Shown here piece by piece: positions 8,508 through 17,874 of a stretch of 64,000 nucleotides of DNA. The notes beneath the pieces are model-generated. The model searched no databases, was not told the origin of the DNA, and was given only the letters and a program-made list of their open reading frames with translations. The stretch is from positions 1,241,192 to 1,305,191 of the forward strand of contig NZ_CP009056.1 in the NCBI RefSeq assembly GCF_000807275.1. Direction: 5' to 3'. Each line of letters begins with the position of its first letter. The first letter of the stretch is position 1. This DNA is from Frischella perrara (GTDB taxonomy: Bacteria; Pseudomonadota; Gammaproteobacteria; Enterobacterales; Orbaceae). Position numbers and translations under genes: made by a program.

Positions 8508-11159
8508 ATGAAAAATGGATTATTAATCATATCATTATGCTTATTTTCTTTTGCCGGGTATGCAAATCAATGCAGTGAATATTGGCAAAAGGAAAATTAC
8601 GAAAAAGCCTTTACTCCCTGTAAAGAAGAAGCAGAGCAAGGTAATGCTGACGCCCAATATAATTTAGCGCTTATGTACGATAACGGTGATGGCACCGAAC
8701 CAGATAAGCAAAAGGCTTTTTATTGGTATACAAAAGCAGCGGAGCAAGGTTACCCCAACGCACAACATAATTTAGCGATAATGTATTATCAAGGTGAAGG
8801 CATAGAACAAGATAAGCAAAAGGCGTTTTATTGGTTTACAAAAGCAGCAGAGCAAGGTTATCCCGACGCACAATATAATATAGCAGTTATGTATAATAAT
8901 GGTGATGGCACCGAACCAGATAAGCAAAAGGCGTTTTATTGGTATACAAAAGCAGCAGAGCAAGGTAATCCCAACGCACAACATAATTTAGCGTATATGT
9001 ATGAAGAAGGAGACGGCATAAAGCAAGATAAGCAAAAGGCGTTTTATTGGTATACAAAAGCAGCAGAGCAGGGTTATGCTGATGCCCAAAATAATTTAGC
9101 GCTTATGTACGATAACGGTGATGGCACCGAACCAGATAAACAAAAGGCGTTTTATTGGTATACAAAAGCAGCGGAGCAGGGTTATGCTGACGCCCAATAT
9201 AATTTAGCGTATATGTATGATAAAGGAAACGGTATAAAGCAAGATTATCAAAAGGCGTTTTATTGGTATACAAAAGCAGCAGAGCAAGGTTACCCCAACG
9301 CACAATCTAATTTAGCGTATTTGTATTATCAAGGTGAAGGCATAAAGCAAGATAAGAAAAAGGCGTTTTATTGGTTTATAAAAGCAGCAGAGCAAGGTGA
9401 GTTTTATGCGCAAAACAATTTAGCACTTATGTATGATAATGGTGATGGCATAAAGCAAGATAAGCAAAAGGCGTTTTATTGGTTTACAAAAGCAGCAGAG
9501 CAAGGTTACCCCAACGCACAACATAAGTTAGCGGTAATGTATGATGAAGGAGACGGCATAAAGCAAGATAAGCAAAAGGCGTTTTATTGGTTTACAAAAG
9601 CAGCAGAGCAAGGTAACCCCAACGCCCAATCTAATTTAGCGTATATGTATGATAAAGGAGACGGCATAAAGCAAGATAAGCAAAAGGCGTTTTATTGGTA
9701 TAAAAAAGCTGCGGAGCAAGGTGAGTTTTATGCGCAAAACAATTTAGCGTATATGTATGATGAAGGAAACGGCATAAAGCAAGATAAGCAAAAGGCGTTT
9801 TATTGGTATACAAAAGCAGCAGAGCAGGGTTATGCTGACGCCCAATATAATTTAGCGAATATGTACGATAACGGTGATGGCACCGAACCAGATAAACAAA
9901 AGGCGTTTTATTGGTATACAAAAGCAGCGGAGCAGGGTTATGCTGACGCCCAATATAATTTAGCGAATATGTACGATAACGGTGATGGCACCGAACCAGA
10001 TAAACAAAAGGCGTTTTATTGGTATACAAAAGCAGCAGAGCAAGGTTACCTCTACGCACAATATAATTTAGCGAATATGTATTATGATAAAGGAAACGGC
10101 ACAAAGCAAGATAAGCAAAAGGCGTTTTATTGGTATACAAAAGCAGCAGAGCAAGGTGAGTTTTATGCGCAAAACAATTTAGCACTTATGTATGATAATG
10201 GTGATGGCATAGAACAAGATAAGCAAAAGGCGTTTTATTGGTATACAAAAGCCGCGGAGCAAGGTAACCCCATCGCACAATCTAATTTAGCGTATATGTA
10301 TGAAGAAGGAGACGGCATAAAGCAAGATTATCAAAAGGCGTTTTATTGGTATACAAAAGCAGCAGAGCAAGATAACGCCTACGCACAAGATAAGTTAGCG
10401 TATATGTATCATCAAGGTGAAGGCATAAAGCAAGATAAGCAAAAGGCGTTTTATTGGTATAAAAAAGTTGCGGAGCAAGGTTACCCCAACGCACAACATA
10501 AGTTAGCGGTAATGTATGATGAAGGAGACGGCATAAAGCAAGATAAGCAAAAGGCGTTTTATTGGTATACAAAAGCAGCAGAGCAAGGTTACCCCATCGC
10601 ACAACATAATTTAGCGTATTTGTATTATCAAGGTGAAGGCATAAAGCAAGATAAGCAAAAGGCGTTTTATTGGTTTACAAAAGCAGCAGAGCAAGGTTAT
10701 CCCAACGCACAAGCTTATTTAGCGTATATGTACAATAACGGTGATGGCATTGAACAGGATAAACAAAAGGCGTTTTATTGGTATACAAAAGCAGCAGAGC
10801 AAGGTAACGCCTACGCACAATATAATTTAGCGGTAATGTATGATGAAGGAGACGGCATAAAGCAAAATAAGCAAAAGGCGTTTTATTGGTTTACAAAAGC
10901 AGCAGAACAAGGATTAGCTGACGCTCAACGTAATTTAGCGTATATGTATTATCAAGGTGAAGGCATAAAGCAAGATTATCAAAAGGCGTTTTATTTGTTT
11001 ACAAAAGCAGCAGAGCAAGGTGACGCCTACGCACGATATGTTTTAGCGCTTATGTATGATGAAGGCGTTGGTGTTAAGCAAAATAAATCTTTAGCGAAAA
11101 AGTATTACCAACTAGCTTGCGATGGAGATTATAAAAAGGCTTGTAATAAATTAAAGTAA
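8508..11159 (+). CDS. Secreted Sel1-like-repeat protein, about 23 repeats
   Basis: 883 aa from ATG 8508, chosen over an upstream in-frame TTG because AAGGAAG lies six bases before it and a clean signal peptide follows ([19 protein letters not shown]). The mature part is about 23 near-identical 36-residue units of the type [36 protein letters not shown], then the cap [24 protein letters not shown]. Sel1 repeats are alpha-helical hairpins related to TPRs that serve as protein-binding scaffolds; in other bacteria secreted forms contact host or envelope proteins. Units 12 and 13 are identical in protein, which indicates recent expansion. The actual partner is unknown. Long antisense reading frames here are shadows of the repeat. 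Confidence 0.88.
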   Translation: [883 protein letters not shown]

Positions 11160-11213
11160 CTAACAGAATAATTAAATTATTTCAAAAAACACCTTAAATC
11201 ACCGTTTTTCACC

Positions 11214-11239
11214 AAAAGCACTCAATGAGTGCTTTTTTT
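11214..11239 (+). terminator. Terminator after the first Sel1 gene
   Basis: AAAAGCACTCA-ATGAGTGCTTTT hairpin followed by a T run, the same element as at 8244, 12566, 13921 and 15683. Confidence 0.8.
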
Positions 11240-11480
11240 GTTTTCTCCCCAGGATAAAAAATGCGTTGATGTATTTTTAATCTTAATCTTAATCAAAATA
11301 TCCATTCTATTAATGATCTTTTCTGAAAAACTCGTTATAGTTTTCTTCGATTTTTTTATAAAAATCCTATTAATAATTTTGTATAAATTTTATAAATATA
11401 TTGATAGTTAACTCTTAAAATAACATTTAAAAAGTATAAGTAAGTTTTCGTTGTTATATAAATATAATATAAGGAAGATT

Positions 11481-12521
11481 ATGAAAAATGGATTATTAAT
11501 CATATCATTATGCTTATTTTCTTTTGCCGGGTATGCAAATCAATGCAGTAAATATTGGCACAAGGAAAATTACGAAAAAGCCTTTACTCCCTGTAAAGAA
11601 GAAGCAGAGCAAGGTAATGCTGGCGCACAAGATAAGTTAGCGTATATGTATCATCAAGGTGAAGGCATAGAACAAGATAAGCAAAAGGCGTTTTATTGGT
11701 ATACAAAAGCAGCAGAGCAAGGTAACCCCATCGCACAACATAATTTAGCGATAATGTATTATCAAGGTGAAGGCATAGAACAAGATAAGCAAAAGGCGTA
11801 TTATTGGTTTATAAAAGCTGCGGAGAAAGGTAACCCCAAAGCACAATATAATTTAGCGTATATGTATCATCAAGGTGAAGGCATAAAGCAAGATAAGCAA
11901 AAGGCGTTTTATTGGTATACAAAAGCAGTAGAGCAAGGTGACGCCTACGCACAACATAATTTAGCGTATATGTATCATCAAGGTGAAGGCATAAAGCAAG
12001 ATAAGCAAAAGGCGTTTTATTGGTATACAAAAGCAGCAGAGCAAGGTAACCCCAACGCACAATCTAATTTAGCGTATATGTATGATGAAGGAGACGGCAT
12101 AAAGCAAGATAAGCAAAAGGCGTATTATTGGTATACAAAAGCAGCAGAACAAGGTGACGCCTACGCACAAGATAAGTTAGCGTATTTGTATCATCAAGGT
12201 GAAGGCATAGAACAAGATAAGCAAAAGGCGTATTATTGGTATACAAAAGCAGCGGAGCAAGGTAACGCCTACGCACAATATAATTTAGCGGTAATGTATT
12301 ATCTAGGTGAAGGCATAGAACAAGATAAGCAAAAAGCTGTATATTGGTATACAAAAGCAGCAAAGCAAGATGCCCCCTACGCACAATATTATTTAGCGGT
12401 TATGTATGATAAAGGTGATAGTATTGAGCAAAATAAACCTTTAGCGAAAAAGTATTACCAACTAGCTTGTGAAAGGTATCATGAAAAGGCTTGTAGTAAA
12501 TTAAAGCAACTAACAGAATAA
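11481..12521 (+). CDS. Secreted Sel1-like-repeat protein, about 8 repeats
   Basis: 346 aa from ATG 11481, with the same leader, AAGGAAG site and signal peptide as the gene upstream ([19 protein letters not shown], then [19 protein letters not shown]). There are about eight 36-residue Sel1 units, mostly ending [10 protein letters not shown] or [10 protein letters not shown], then the cap [28 protein letters not shown]. The first 60 residues match the neighbour almost exactly, while the repeat number differs. This fits tandem gene duplication followed by gain or loss of repeats. Each gene has its own leader and terminator and is probably a separate transcription unit. Confidence 0.88.
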   Translation: [346 protein letters not shown]

Positions 12522-12565
12522 TTAAATTATCTCAAAAAACACCTTAAATCACTATTTTTTTCACA

Positions 12566-12595
12566 AAAAGCACTCAATGAGTGCTTGTTCTGTTT
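12566..12595 (+). terminator. Terminator after the second Sel1 gene
   Basis: AAGCACTCA-ATGAGTGCTT stem followed by a T-rich stretch (GTTCTGTTTT). Confidence 0.7.
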
Positions 12596-12828
12596 TCACC
12601 CTAGGATAAAAAATGAGTTGATGTATTTTTAACCTTAATCAAAATATCCATTCTATTAATGATTTTTTCTGAAAAACTCGTTATAGTTTTCTTCGATTTT
12701 TTATAAAAATCCTATTAATAATTTTGTATAAATTTTAAAAATACATTGATAGTTAATATCCCTAAAATAACATTTAAAAAGTATAAGTAAGTTTTTGTTG
12801 TTAATATTAATATAATATAAGGAAAATT

Positions 12829-13876
12829 ATGAAAAAAGGATTATTAAACATATTATTACACTTTTTTTCTTTTACCGGGTATGCAAATAAACGCAGCAAA
12901 TATTTGCATAAGGAAAATTATGAAAAAACCTTTACTTCTTGTAAGGAAAAAGCAGAACAAGGTGATGCTGACGCTCAATATAATTTAGCGTATATGTTTG
13001 ATGAAGGAGTCGGCATAAAGCAAGATAAGCAAAAGGCGTTTTATTGGTATACAAAAGCAGCAGAGCAAGGTGACCCAAACGCACAATATAATTTAGCGTA
13101 TATGTATGATGAAGGAGACGGCATAAAGCAAGATTATCAAAAGGCGTATTATTGGTATACAAAAGCAGCAGAGCAAGGTTCCCCCATCGCACAACATAAT
13201 TTAGCGAATTTGTATGATGAAGGAAACGGCATAAAGCAAGATAAGCAAAAGGCGTTTTATTGGTATACAAAAGCAGCAGAGCAAGGTTACCTCTACGCAC
13301 AATATAATTTAGCGAATATGTATTATGATAAAGGAAACGGCACAAAGCAAGATAAGCAAAAGGCGTTTTATTGGTATACAAAAGCAGCGGAGCAGGGTTA
13401 TGCTGACGCACAATATATTTTAGCGTTTATGTACAATAACGGTGATGGCATTGAACAGGATAAACAAAAGGCGTTTTATTGGTATACAAAAGCAGCAGAG
13501 CAAGGTTACCTCTACGCACAATATAATTTAGCGAATATGTATTATGATAAAGGAAACGGCACAAAGCAAGATAAGCAAAAGGCGTTTTATTGGTATACAA
13601 AAGCAGCGGAGCAGGGTGATGTTAACGCACAATATATTTTAGCGTTTATGTACAATAACGGTGATGGCATTGAACAGGGATAAACAAAAGGAGTTTTATT
13701 GGTATACAAAAGCAGCAGAGCAAGGTTATCCCAACGCACAATATAATTTAGCGCTTATGTATGATAAAGGCGATGGTGTTAAGCAAAATAAATCTTTAGC
13801 GAAAAAGTATTACCAACTAGCTTGTGAAGGGCATCATAAAAAGGCTTGTAGTAAATTAAAGCAGCTAACAGAATAA
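12829..13876 (+). pseudogene. Secreted Sel1-like-repeat protein, interrupted by a one-base insertion
   Basis: The start at 12829 has the signal-peptide-like sequence [19 protein letters not shown] and about seven Sel1 units. The frame then ends at 13683. At 13677-13679 the sequence reads GAACAGGGATAAAC where sister repeats (for example 13456) read GAACAGGATAAAC, so one extra G shifts the frame. The last unit and the cap ([12 protein letters not shown]) follow in another frame to 13876. Signal peptide and repeats are otherwise sound, so this is either a recent mutation, a read error or slippage within repeats. The premature product would lack only the last repeat and cap. Confidence 0.85.
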
Positions 13877-13920
13877 TTAAATTATTTCAAAAAACACCTT
13901 AAATCACTATTTTTTTTCAC

Positions 13921-13945
13921 AACAAGCACTCAATGAGTGCTTGTT
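13921..13945 (+). terminator. Terminator after the third Sel1 gene
   Basis: AACAAGCACTCA-ATGAGTGCTTGTT stem with the loop in the middle, followed by CTGTTTTCC. Confidence 0.7.
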
Positions 13946-14180
13946 CTGTTTTCCTCCAGGATAAAAAATGAGTTGATGTATTTTTAACCTTAATCAAAAT
14001 ATCCATTCTATTAATGATTTTTTCTGAAAAACTCGTTATAGTTTCTTTGGATTTTTTATAAAAATCCTATTAATAATTCTATATAAATTTTATAAATACA
14101 TTGATAGTTAACTCCTAAAATAACATTTAAAAAGTATAAGTAAGTTTTCGTTGTTATATAAATATAATATAAGGAAGATT

Positions 14181-15641
14181 ATGAAAAAAGGATTATTAAA
14201 CATATTATTACACTTTTTTTCTTTTGCCGGGTATGCAAATAAACGCAGCAAAGATTTGCATAAGGAAAATTATGAAAAAGCCTTTACTTCTTGTAAGGAA
14301 AAAGCAGAACAAGGTGATGCTGACGCTCAATATAATTTAGCGCTTATGTATGAAAAAGGTTATGGCATAAAGCAAGATAAACAAAAGGCGGTATATTGGT
14401 ATACAAAAGCCGCGGAGCAAGGTGAGTTTAAAGCGCAAAACAATTTAGGGTTGATATATGATGGAGGTGAAGGCATAGAACAAGATAAGCAAAAAGCAAT
14501 ATATTGGTTTACAAAAGCAGCAGAGCAAGGTAACTCTACTGCACAAAACAATTTAGCGTATATGTATTATAAAGGCACAGCACAAGATAAAGTTAAAGCT
14601 GTATATTGGTTTACAAAAGCAGCGGAGCAGGGTGATGCTGAAGCTCAATATAATTTAGGGGTTATGTATAATAAAGGTGAAGGCATAGCGCAAGATAAAG
14701 TTAGTGCTATATATTGGAATACAAAAGCAGCAAAACAAGGATTATCTCAAGCCCAATATAATTTAGCACTTATGTATTATGAAGGCACCGAGCAGGATAA
14801 GCAAAAGGCGTTATATTGGTTTACAAAAGTAGCAGAACAAGGTGATGCTAACGCCCAACACAATTTAGGAGATATGTATTATAACGGTGAAGGCACCGAG
14901 CAAGATAAGCAAAAGGCGTTATATTGGTTTACAAAAGCCGCGGAGCAGGGTTATGCTGATGCCCAATATAATTTAGGGGTTATGTATGATGAAGGTGATG
15001 GCATAGAGGAAGATAAGCAAAAAGCAGTAAATTGGTTAACAAAAGCAGCAACACAAGGATTATTTCAAGCCCAATATAATTTAGCACTTATGTATTATCA
15101 AGGTGAAGGCATAGCGCAAGATAAAGTTAAAGCTGTATATTGGTTTACAAAAGTAGCAGAACAAGGATTAGTTGACGCACAACACAATTTAGCGATTATG
15201 TATGGTAAAGGTGATGACATAAAACAAGATAAAATAAAAGCTGTATATTGGTGTACAAAAGCTGCGGAGCAAGGTTATCCCAACGCACAATATAATTTAG
15301 CGGTTATGTATGATGAAGGCGATGGAATAGAGCAAGATAAGCAAAAGGCAGTATATTGGTTTACAAAAGCGGCAGAACAAGATATTGCTATCGCCCAATA
15401 TAATTTAGCGTTTATGTATTATGAAGGTAATGGCGTAGAACAAGATAAGCAAAAGGCGGTATATTGGTATACAAAAGCGGCGGAGCAGGGTGATCCTGAC
15501 GCCCAATACAATTTAGCGCTTATGTATGATGAAGGCGATGGTGTTAAGCAAAATCAATCTTTAGCGAAAACGTATTACCAACTAGCTTGTGAAGGGCATC
15601 ATAAAAAGGCTTGTAGTAAATTAAAGCAGCTAACAGAATAA
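14181..15641 (+). CDS. Secreted Sel1-like-repeat protein, about 12 divergent repeats
   Basis: 486 aa from ATG 14181, with the same leader and the signal-peptide-like start [19 protein letters not shown]. About twelve Sel1 units follow. They are clearly less uniform than in the upstream genes ([30 protein letters not shown]) and include two shortened units (YKGTAQD and YEGTEQD). The cap is [27 protein letters not shown]. The greater divergence suggests this is the oldest or least homogenised member of the array. Role as for the other Sel1 proteins: an exported interaction scaffold of unknown partner. Confidence 0.88.
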   Translation: [486 protein letters not shown]

Positions 15642-15682
15642 TTAAATTATTTCAAAAAACACGTTAAATCACTATTTTTCAC

Positions 15683-15707
15683 AAAAAGCACTCAACGAGT
15701 GCTTTTT
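15683..15707 (+). terminator. Terminator after the fourth Sel1 gene
   Basis: AAAAAGCACTCA-ACGAGTGCTTTTT; the loop-side base pair differs from the other copies (CAACGAG rather than CAATGAG). A further Sel1 leader begins after it and is cut at about 15832 by the IS. Confidence 0.75.
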
Positions 15708-15832
15708 CTGTTTTTCCCCTAGGATAAAGAATGAGTTGATGCATTTTTAATTTAGATAAAATTAGCCATTCTATTAATGATTTTTTTAAAAAAACTAGTT
15801 ATAGTTTTCTTTGATTTTTATAAAAATCCTTG

Positions 15833-16314
15833 GAATGAATACTTTTTTCTCAAGGCGCGTTTTGCACTGATAATAAAAGTAATGCCTTGATACACCTAAA
15901 CATCGACCCAACCAACTCAATAAATGGCGATGTCGATTTGATTGTATTACTGCGATTTTCGTGCCATTATCAGTGTGGCTTGCTTTAGGATATCGTTTTC
16001 CATCAATAACCGTTTATTTTCTTTGCGCAGGGCAAGTAACTCATTATCTTCAGTACTTAGATTATCTTTAGTTTTGAATGAACCCGTTGTGGAGTATTGT
16101 TTTATCCATCTATCTAATGCTGATGGCGTTAACTCATACTGTAAAACTAATTCACTGCGGGTTTTACCTTGTTGATATAGCATTACCATCTACTGTTTAA
16201 AATCATCTGTATAGGTTCGTCTTTCTGGTCGTTTTATTTTCATCATATTTTTCTTTTTTAGAGTAGTTTATCTTATCCCTTAAAAAAGTTGTACGAATTA
16301 GTGTAGCCTATCCA
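15833..16314 (-). mobile_element. Truncated IS3-family element (IS150-like), copy B
   Basis: The right end carries the terminal inverted repeat (GTGTAGCCTATCCA at 16301-16314) and the leader before orfA. On the minus strand come orfA and then only the first 40-odd residues of orfB (VIQSNRHRHLLSWLGRCLGVSRHYFYY), after which the element is cut inside the leader of a fifth Sel1 gene. It has the same orientation as copy A, and together the two bound the array. Confidence 0.8.
15947..16246 (-). pseudogene. IS3-family transposase OrfA with internal stop
   Basis: On the minus strand an ATG at 16246 or 16243 begins KIKRPERRTYTDDFKQ, then a TAG at 16192-16190, then MVMLYQQGKTRSELVLQYELTPSALDRWIKQY and a leucine-zipper stretch (NELLALRKENKRLLMENDILKQA). 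This is the helix-turn-helix and zipper protein that binds the IS ends. The stop replaces a residue inside the conserved FKQ-MVxLYQ motif. Translation could restart at 16189, but the element is also missing most of orfB. Confidence 0.85.
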
Positions 16315-16440
16315 ATAATAATATATCGATACTGCAAGACGCTATTGATTTAGATATGCAAGCAGGTAATGAGGAGGAACAGATTAAAAATGGAAAAAGT
16401 ACCGTATATTATTGACTGGTATTGATATAAAAATTCCCGA
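16315..16440 (+). pseudogene. Tail-fibre assembly chaperone, 3' part
   Basis: Continues the gene broken at 7806: ISILQDAIDLDMQAGNEEEQIKNGKS, then in another frame STVYY and LVLI. It matches the end of the chaperone at 47464-47853. The 180 bases between here and 16620 hold the degenerate end of the tail-fibre remnant and the PAAR leader, like the DNA before 1752. Confidence 0.85.
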
Positions 16441-16619
16441 TGTTGTTTCCCTTCAAAATTAATAACGTTTAACGATCATAATTAATAATACACCTTACAA
16501 ACAGTTTAAAGAGTAATATAGATTACCCAAACAATATAAATAATAGATCTTTTATTATAAATATATAAACTATATACCCATTCCTAACAAATATAATAAT
16601 TATAAAGTGAGGTTCTGAA

Positions 16620-17870
16620 ATGGGTAAACTTGTCGCAGTGGTAGGCGATCGAACAACGAAAGGCGGATATATACTTACTGGATCAGGTCCTGCTACTTGT
16701 GGTGGCAGGAGTATAGCTTTGGTGGGTGATTTGGTTACTTGCCCAAAATGTGGAAGTAAAGGGCAAATTGTTGAGGGTGCTCCTAATCTTACATTTCATG
16801 GTAAACCGGCTGCTTATCATGGTTGCCGTGTAGCATGCCAATGTACTCCTATAGGAAGTAATCAAATTATAGCGGGTCTAAGCTGGATGTCCGTTGATGT
16901 TATCCTACCAAAACCATCAGAAAGCACAAGATATGTATCTAATCCTGAAACTCGTTCAAAAATCAGAATAGATGTAAAAAAGCTATTAGATTTGGCTAAA
17001 GAAGTTTGCGAAAAGCATTTATATTATATGGTGATTCAACAGGAATTTATGAGGGCTATAGAAATCTTTGCAAATAGTATAGTTGCACAGGTTGATAATG
17101 GCTCAATGAGTGATACGGAAGGCTCGGAAGAGATCCAAAAAGAGAAAAAAAGCCTCCTTTATCAATCATATCTCTGGGGTAAAAATGGTATTTCTGTTTT
17201 TGGTGGTATAGGTCAGATTGTGTCAGGGGTAGCATTGTGTGAGACGGGTCTCGGTTGTGTATTTGCAGCTCCTATAGTTGCTCACGGATTGAATGGCACA
17301 TATGAAGGCGGGGCGGGTATTTATAATGGAGTTATGAATCAAATTGACGGTGGTAATAGGAGTTTAGAAGTTGAAGGACCTTTAAGAAAGGGGTATCAAT
17401 CAGCCGTAGAAGCATTAGGGTTTGACAGTTCGGTCGGTTCTATAGTCTATGATGTATTTGATTTAGCAGTTTCAGTACAAGGTAAATTAAAGCTTGTGGC
17501 TAAATTAAACGAATTTGGAGATCCAAAATTTAAACTGTTTTGGTATGGAAGACAGGATCTAGAAAGGGCTTATAAACAAATGAGTATTAACCTACTTAAT
17601 TTAGAGATGTTGGGTGATACTTCATTGACCTTTGATATTATAAATCAGTTGAACAATGTTTTCTTTTATAACAAAACTACAGAACAGGTTATTATGACTG
17701 TTAAAGAGCCTGAAACAATTACTAATGTAGGGCAGATTGTTGATGACTGTCATCTAGTAATAACTGTAACGGGCACAGATGAAGATGTACCGGCTTATTA
17801 TCGCTGTAAGACAAGTGATAACACAGAATATAGAAAAGATCTAGAAGGCAATATAATAGGGATTGATTAG
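16620..17870 (+). CDS. PAAR-domain effector, intact copy 2
   Basis: 416 aa. An N-terminal PAAR domain (residues 1-95: GDRTTKGGYILTGSG, CPKCGSKGQIVEGAPNLTFHG) would sit on the tip of a type VI spike. A linker and helical region follow to about residue 180 (KIRIDVKKLLDLAKEV). A glycine-rich hydrophobic stretch follows around residues 195-235 (FGGIGQIVSGVALC, GLGCVFAAPIVAHG), then a C-terminal domain of about 180 residues. The hydrophobic core suggests a membrane-acting toxin, perhaps DUF4225-like, but I cannot assign it firmly. Two small membrane proteins follow at once, as expected for immunity genes. No other T6SS gene is in the window, so this is an orphan cargo module. SD GTGAGG precedes ATG. 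Confidence 0.82.
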   Translation: MGKLVAVVGDRTTKGGYILTGSGPATCGGRSIALVGDLVTCPKCGSKGQIVEGAPNLTFHGKPAAYHGCRVACQCTPIGSNQIIAGLSWMSVDVILPKPSESTRYVSNPETRSKIRIDVKKLLDLAKEVCEKHLYYMVIQQEFMRAIEIFANSIVAQVDNGSMSDTEGSEEIQKEKKSLLYQSYLWGKNGISVFGGIGQIVSGVALCETGLGCVFAAPIVAHGLNGTYEGGAGIYNGVMNQIDGGNRSLEVEGPLRKGYQSAVEALGFDSSVGSIVYDVFDLAVSVQGKLKLVAKLNEFGDPKFKLFWYGRQDLERAYKQMSINLLNLEMLGDTSLTFDIINQLNNVFFYNKTTEQVIMTVKEPETITNVGQIVDDCHLVITVTGTDEDVPAYYRCKTSDNTEYRKDLEGNIIGID

Positions 17871-17874
17871 AACA

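Larger units (their letters stand above)
7807..16314. mobile_element. Composite-transposon-like insertion carrying a Sel1-repeat gene array
   Basis: The outer ends are inverted repeats of one IS3-family element: TGAATGTCTACAC at 7807 and GTGTAGCCTATCCA ending at 16314, with TG and CA termini. ATAAT at 7802-7806 is repeated at 16315-16319. Removing one copy restores the reading frame of the interrupted chaperone as E-A-N-N-N-I-S, exactly as in the paralogue at 47.7 kb. Inside are an internally deleted IS copy, a Sel1 gene fragment, four Sel1 genes and a truncated IS copy. The unit could have moved whole, or Sel1 DNA could have recombined into one IS later; the sequence does not decide this. 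Confidence 0.7.

Noticed and set aside
8772-12384. Long open frames on the minus strand across the Sel1 genes (for example 9631-10185, 10282-10602, 12064-12384)
   Set aside because: They are mirror images of the 108-base repeat (LALLLLYTNKTPFAYLALC and variants), have no ribosome binding sites, and exist only because the sense repeat lacks certain codons.
8600-15600. Regular repeats suggesting a CRISPR array
   Set aside because: The units are 108 bases, contiguous, in frame and encode Sel1 motifs; there are no unique spacers and no cas genes.
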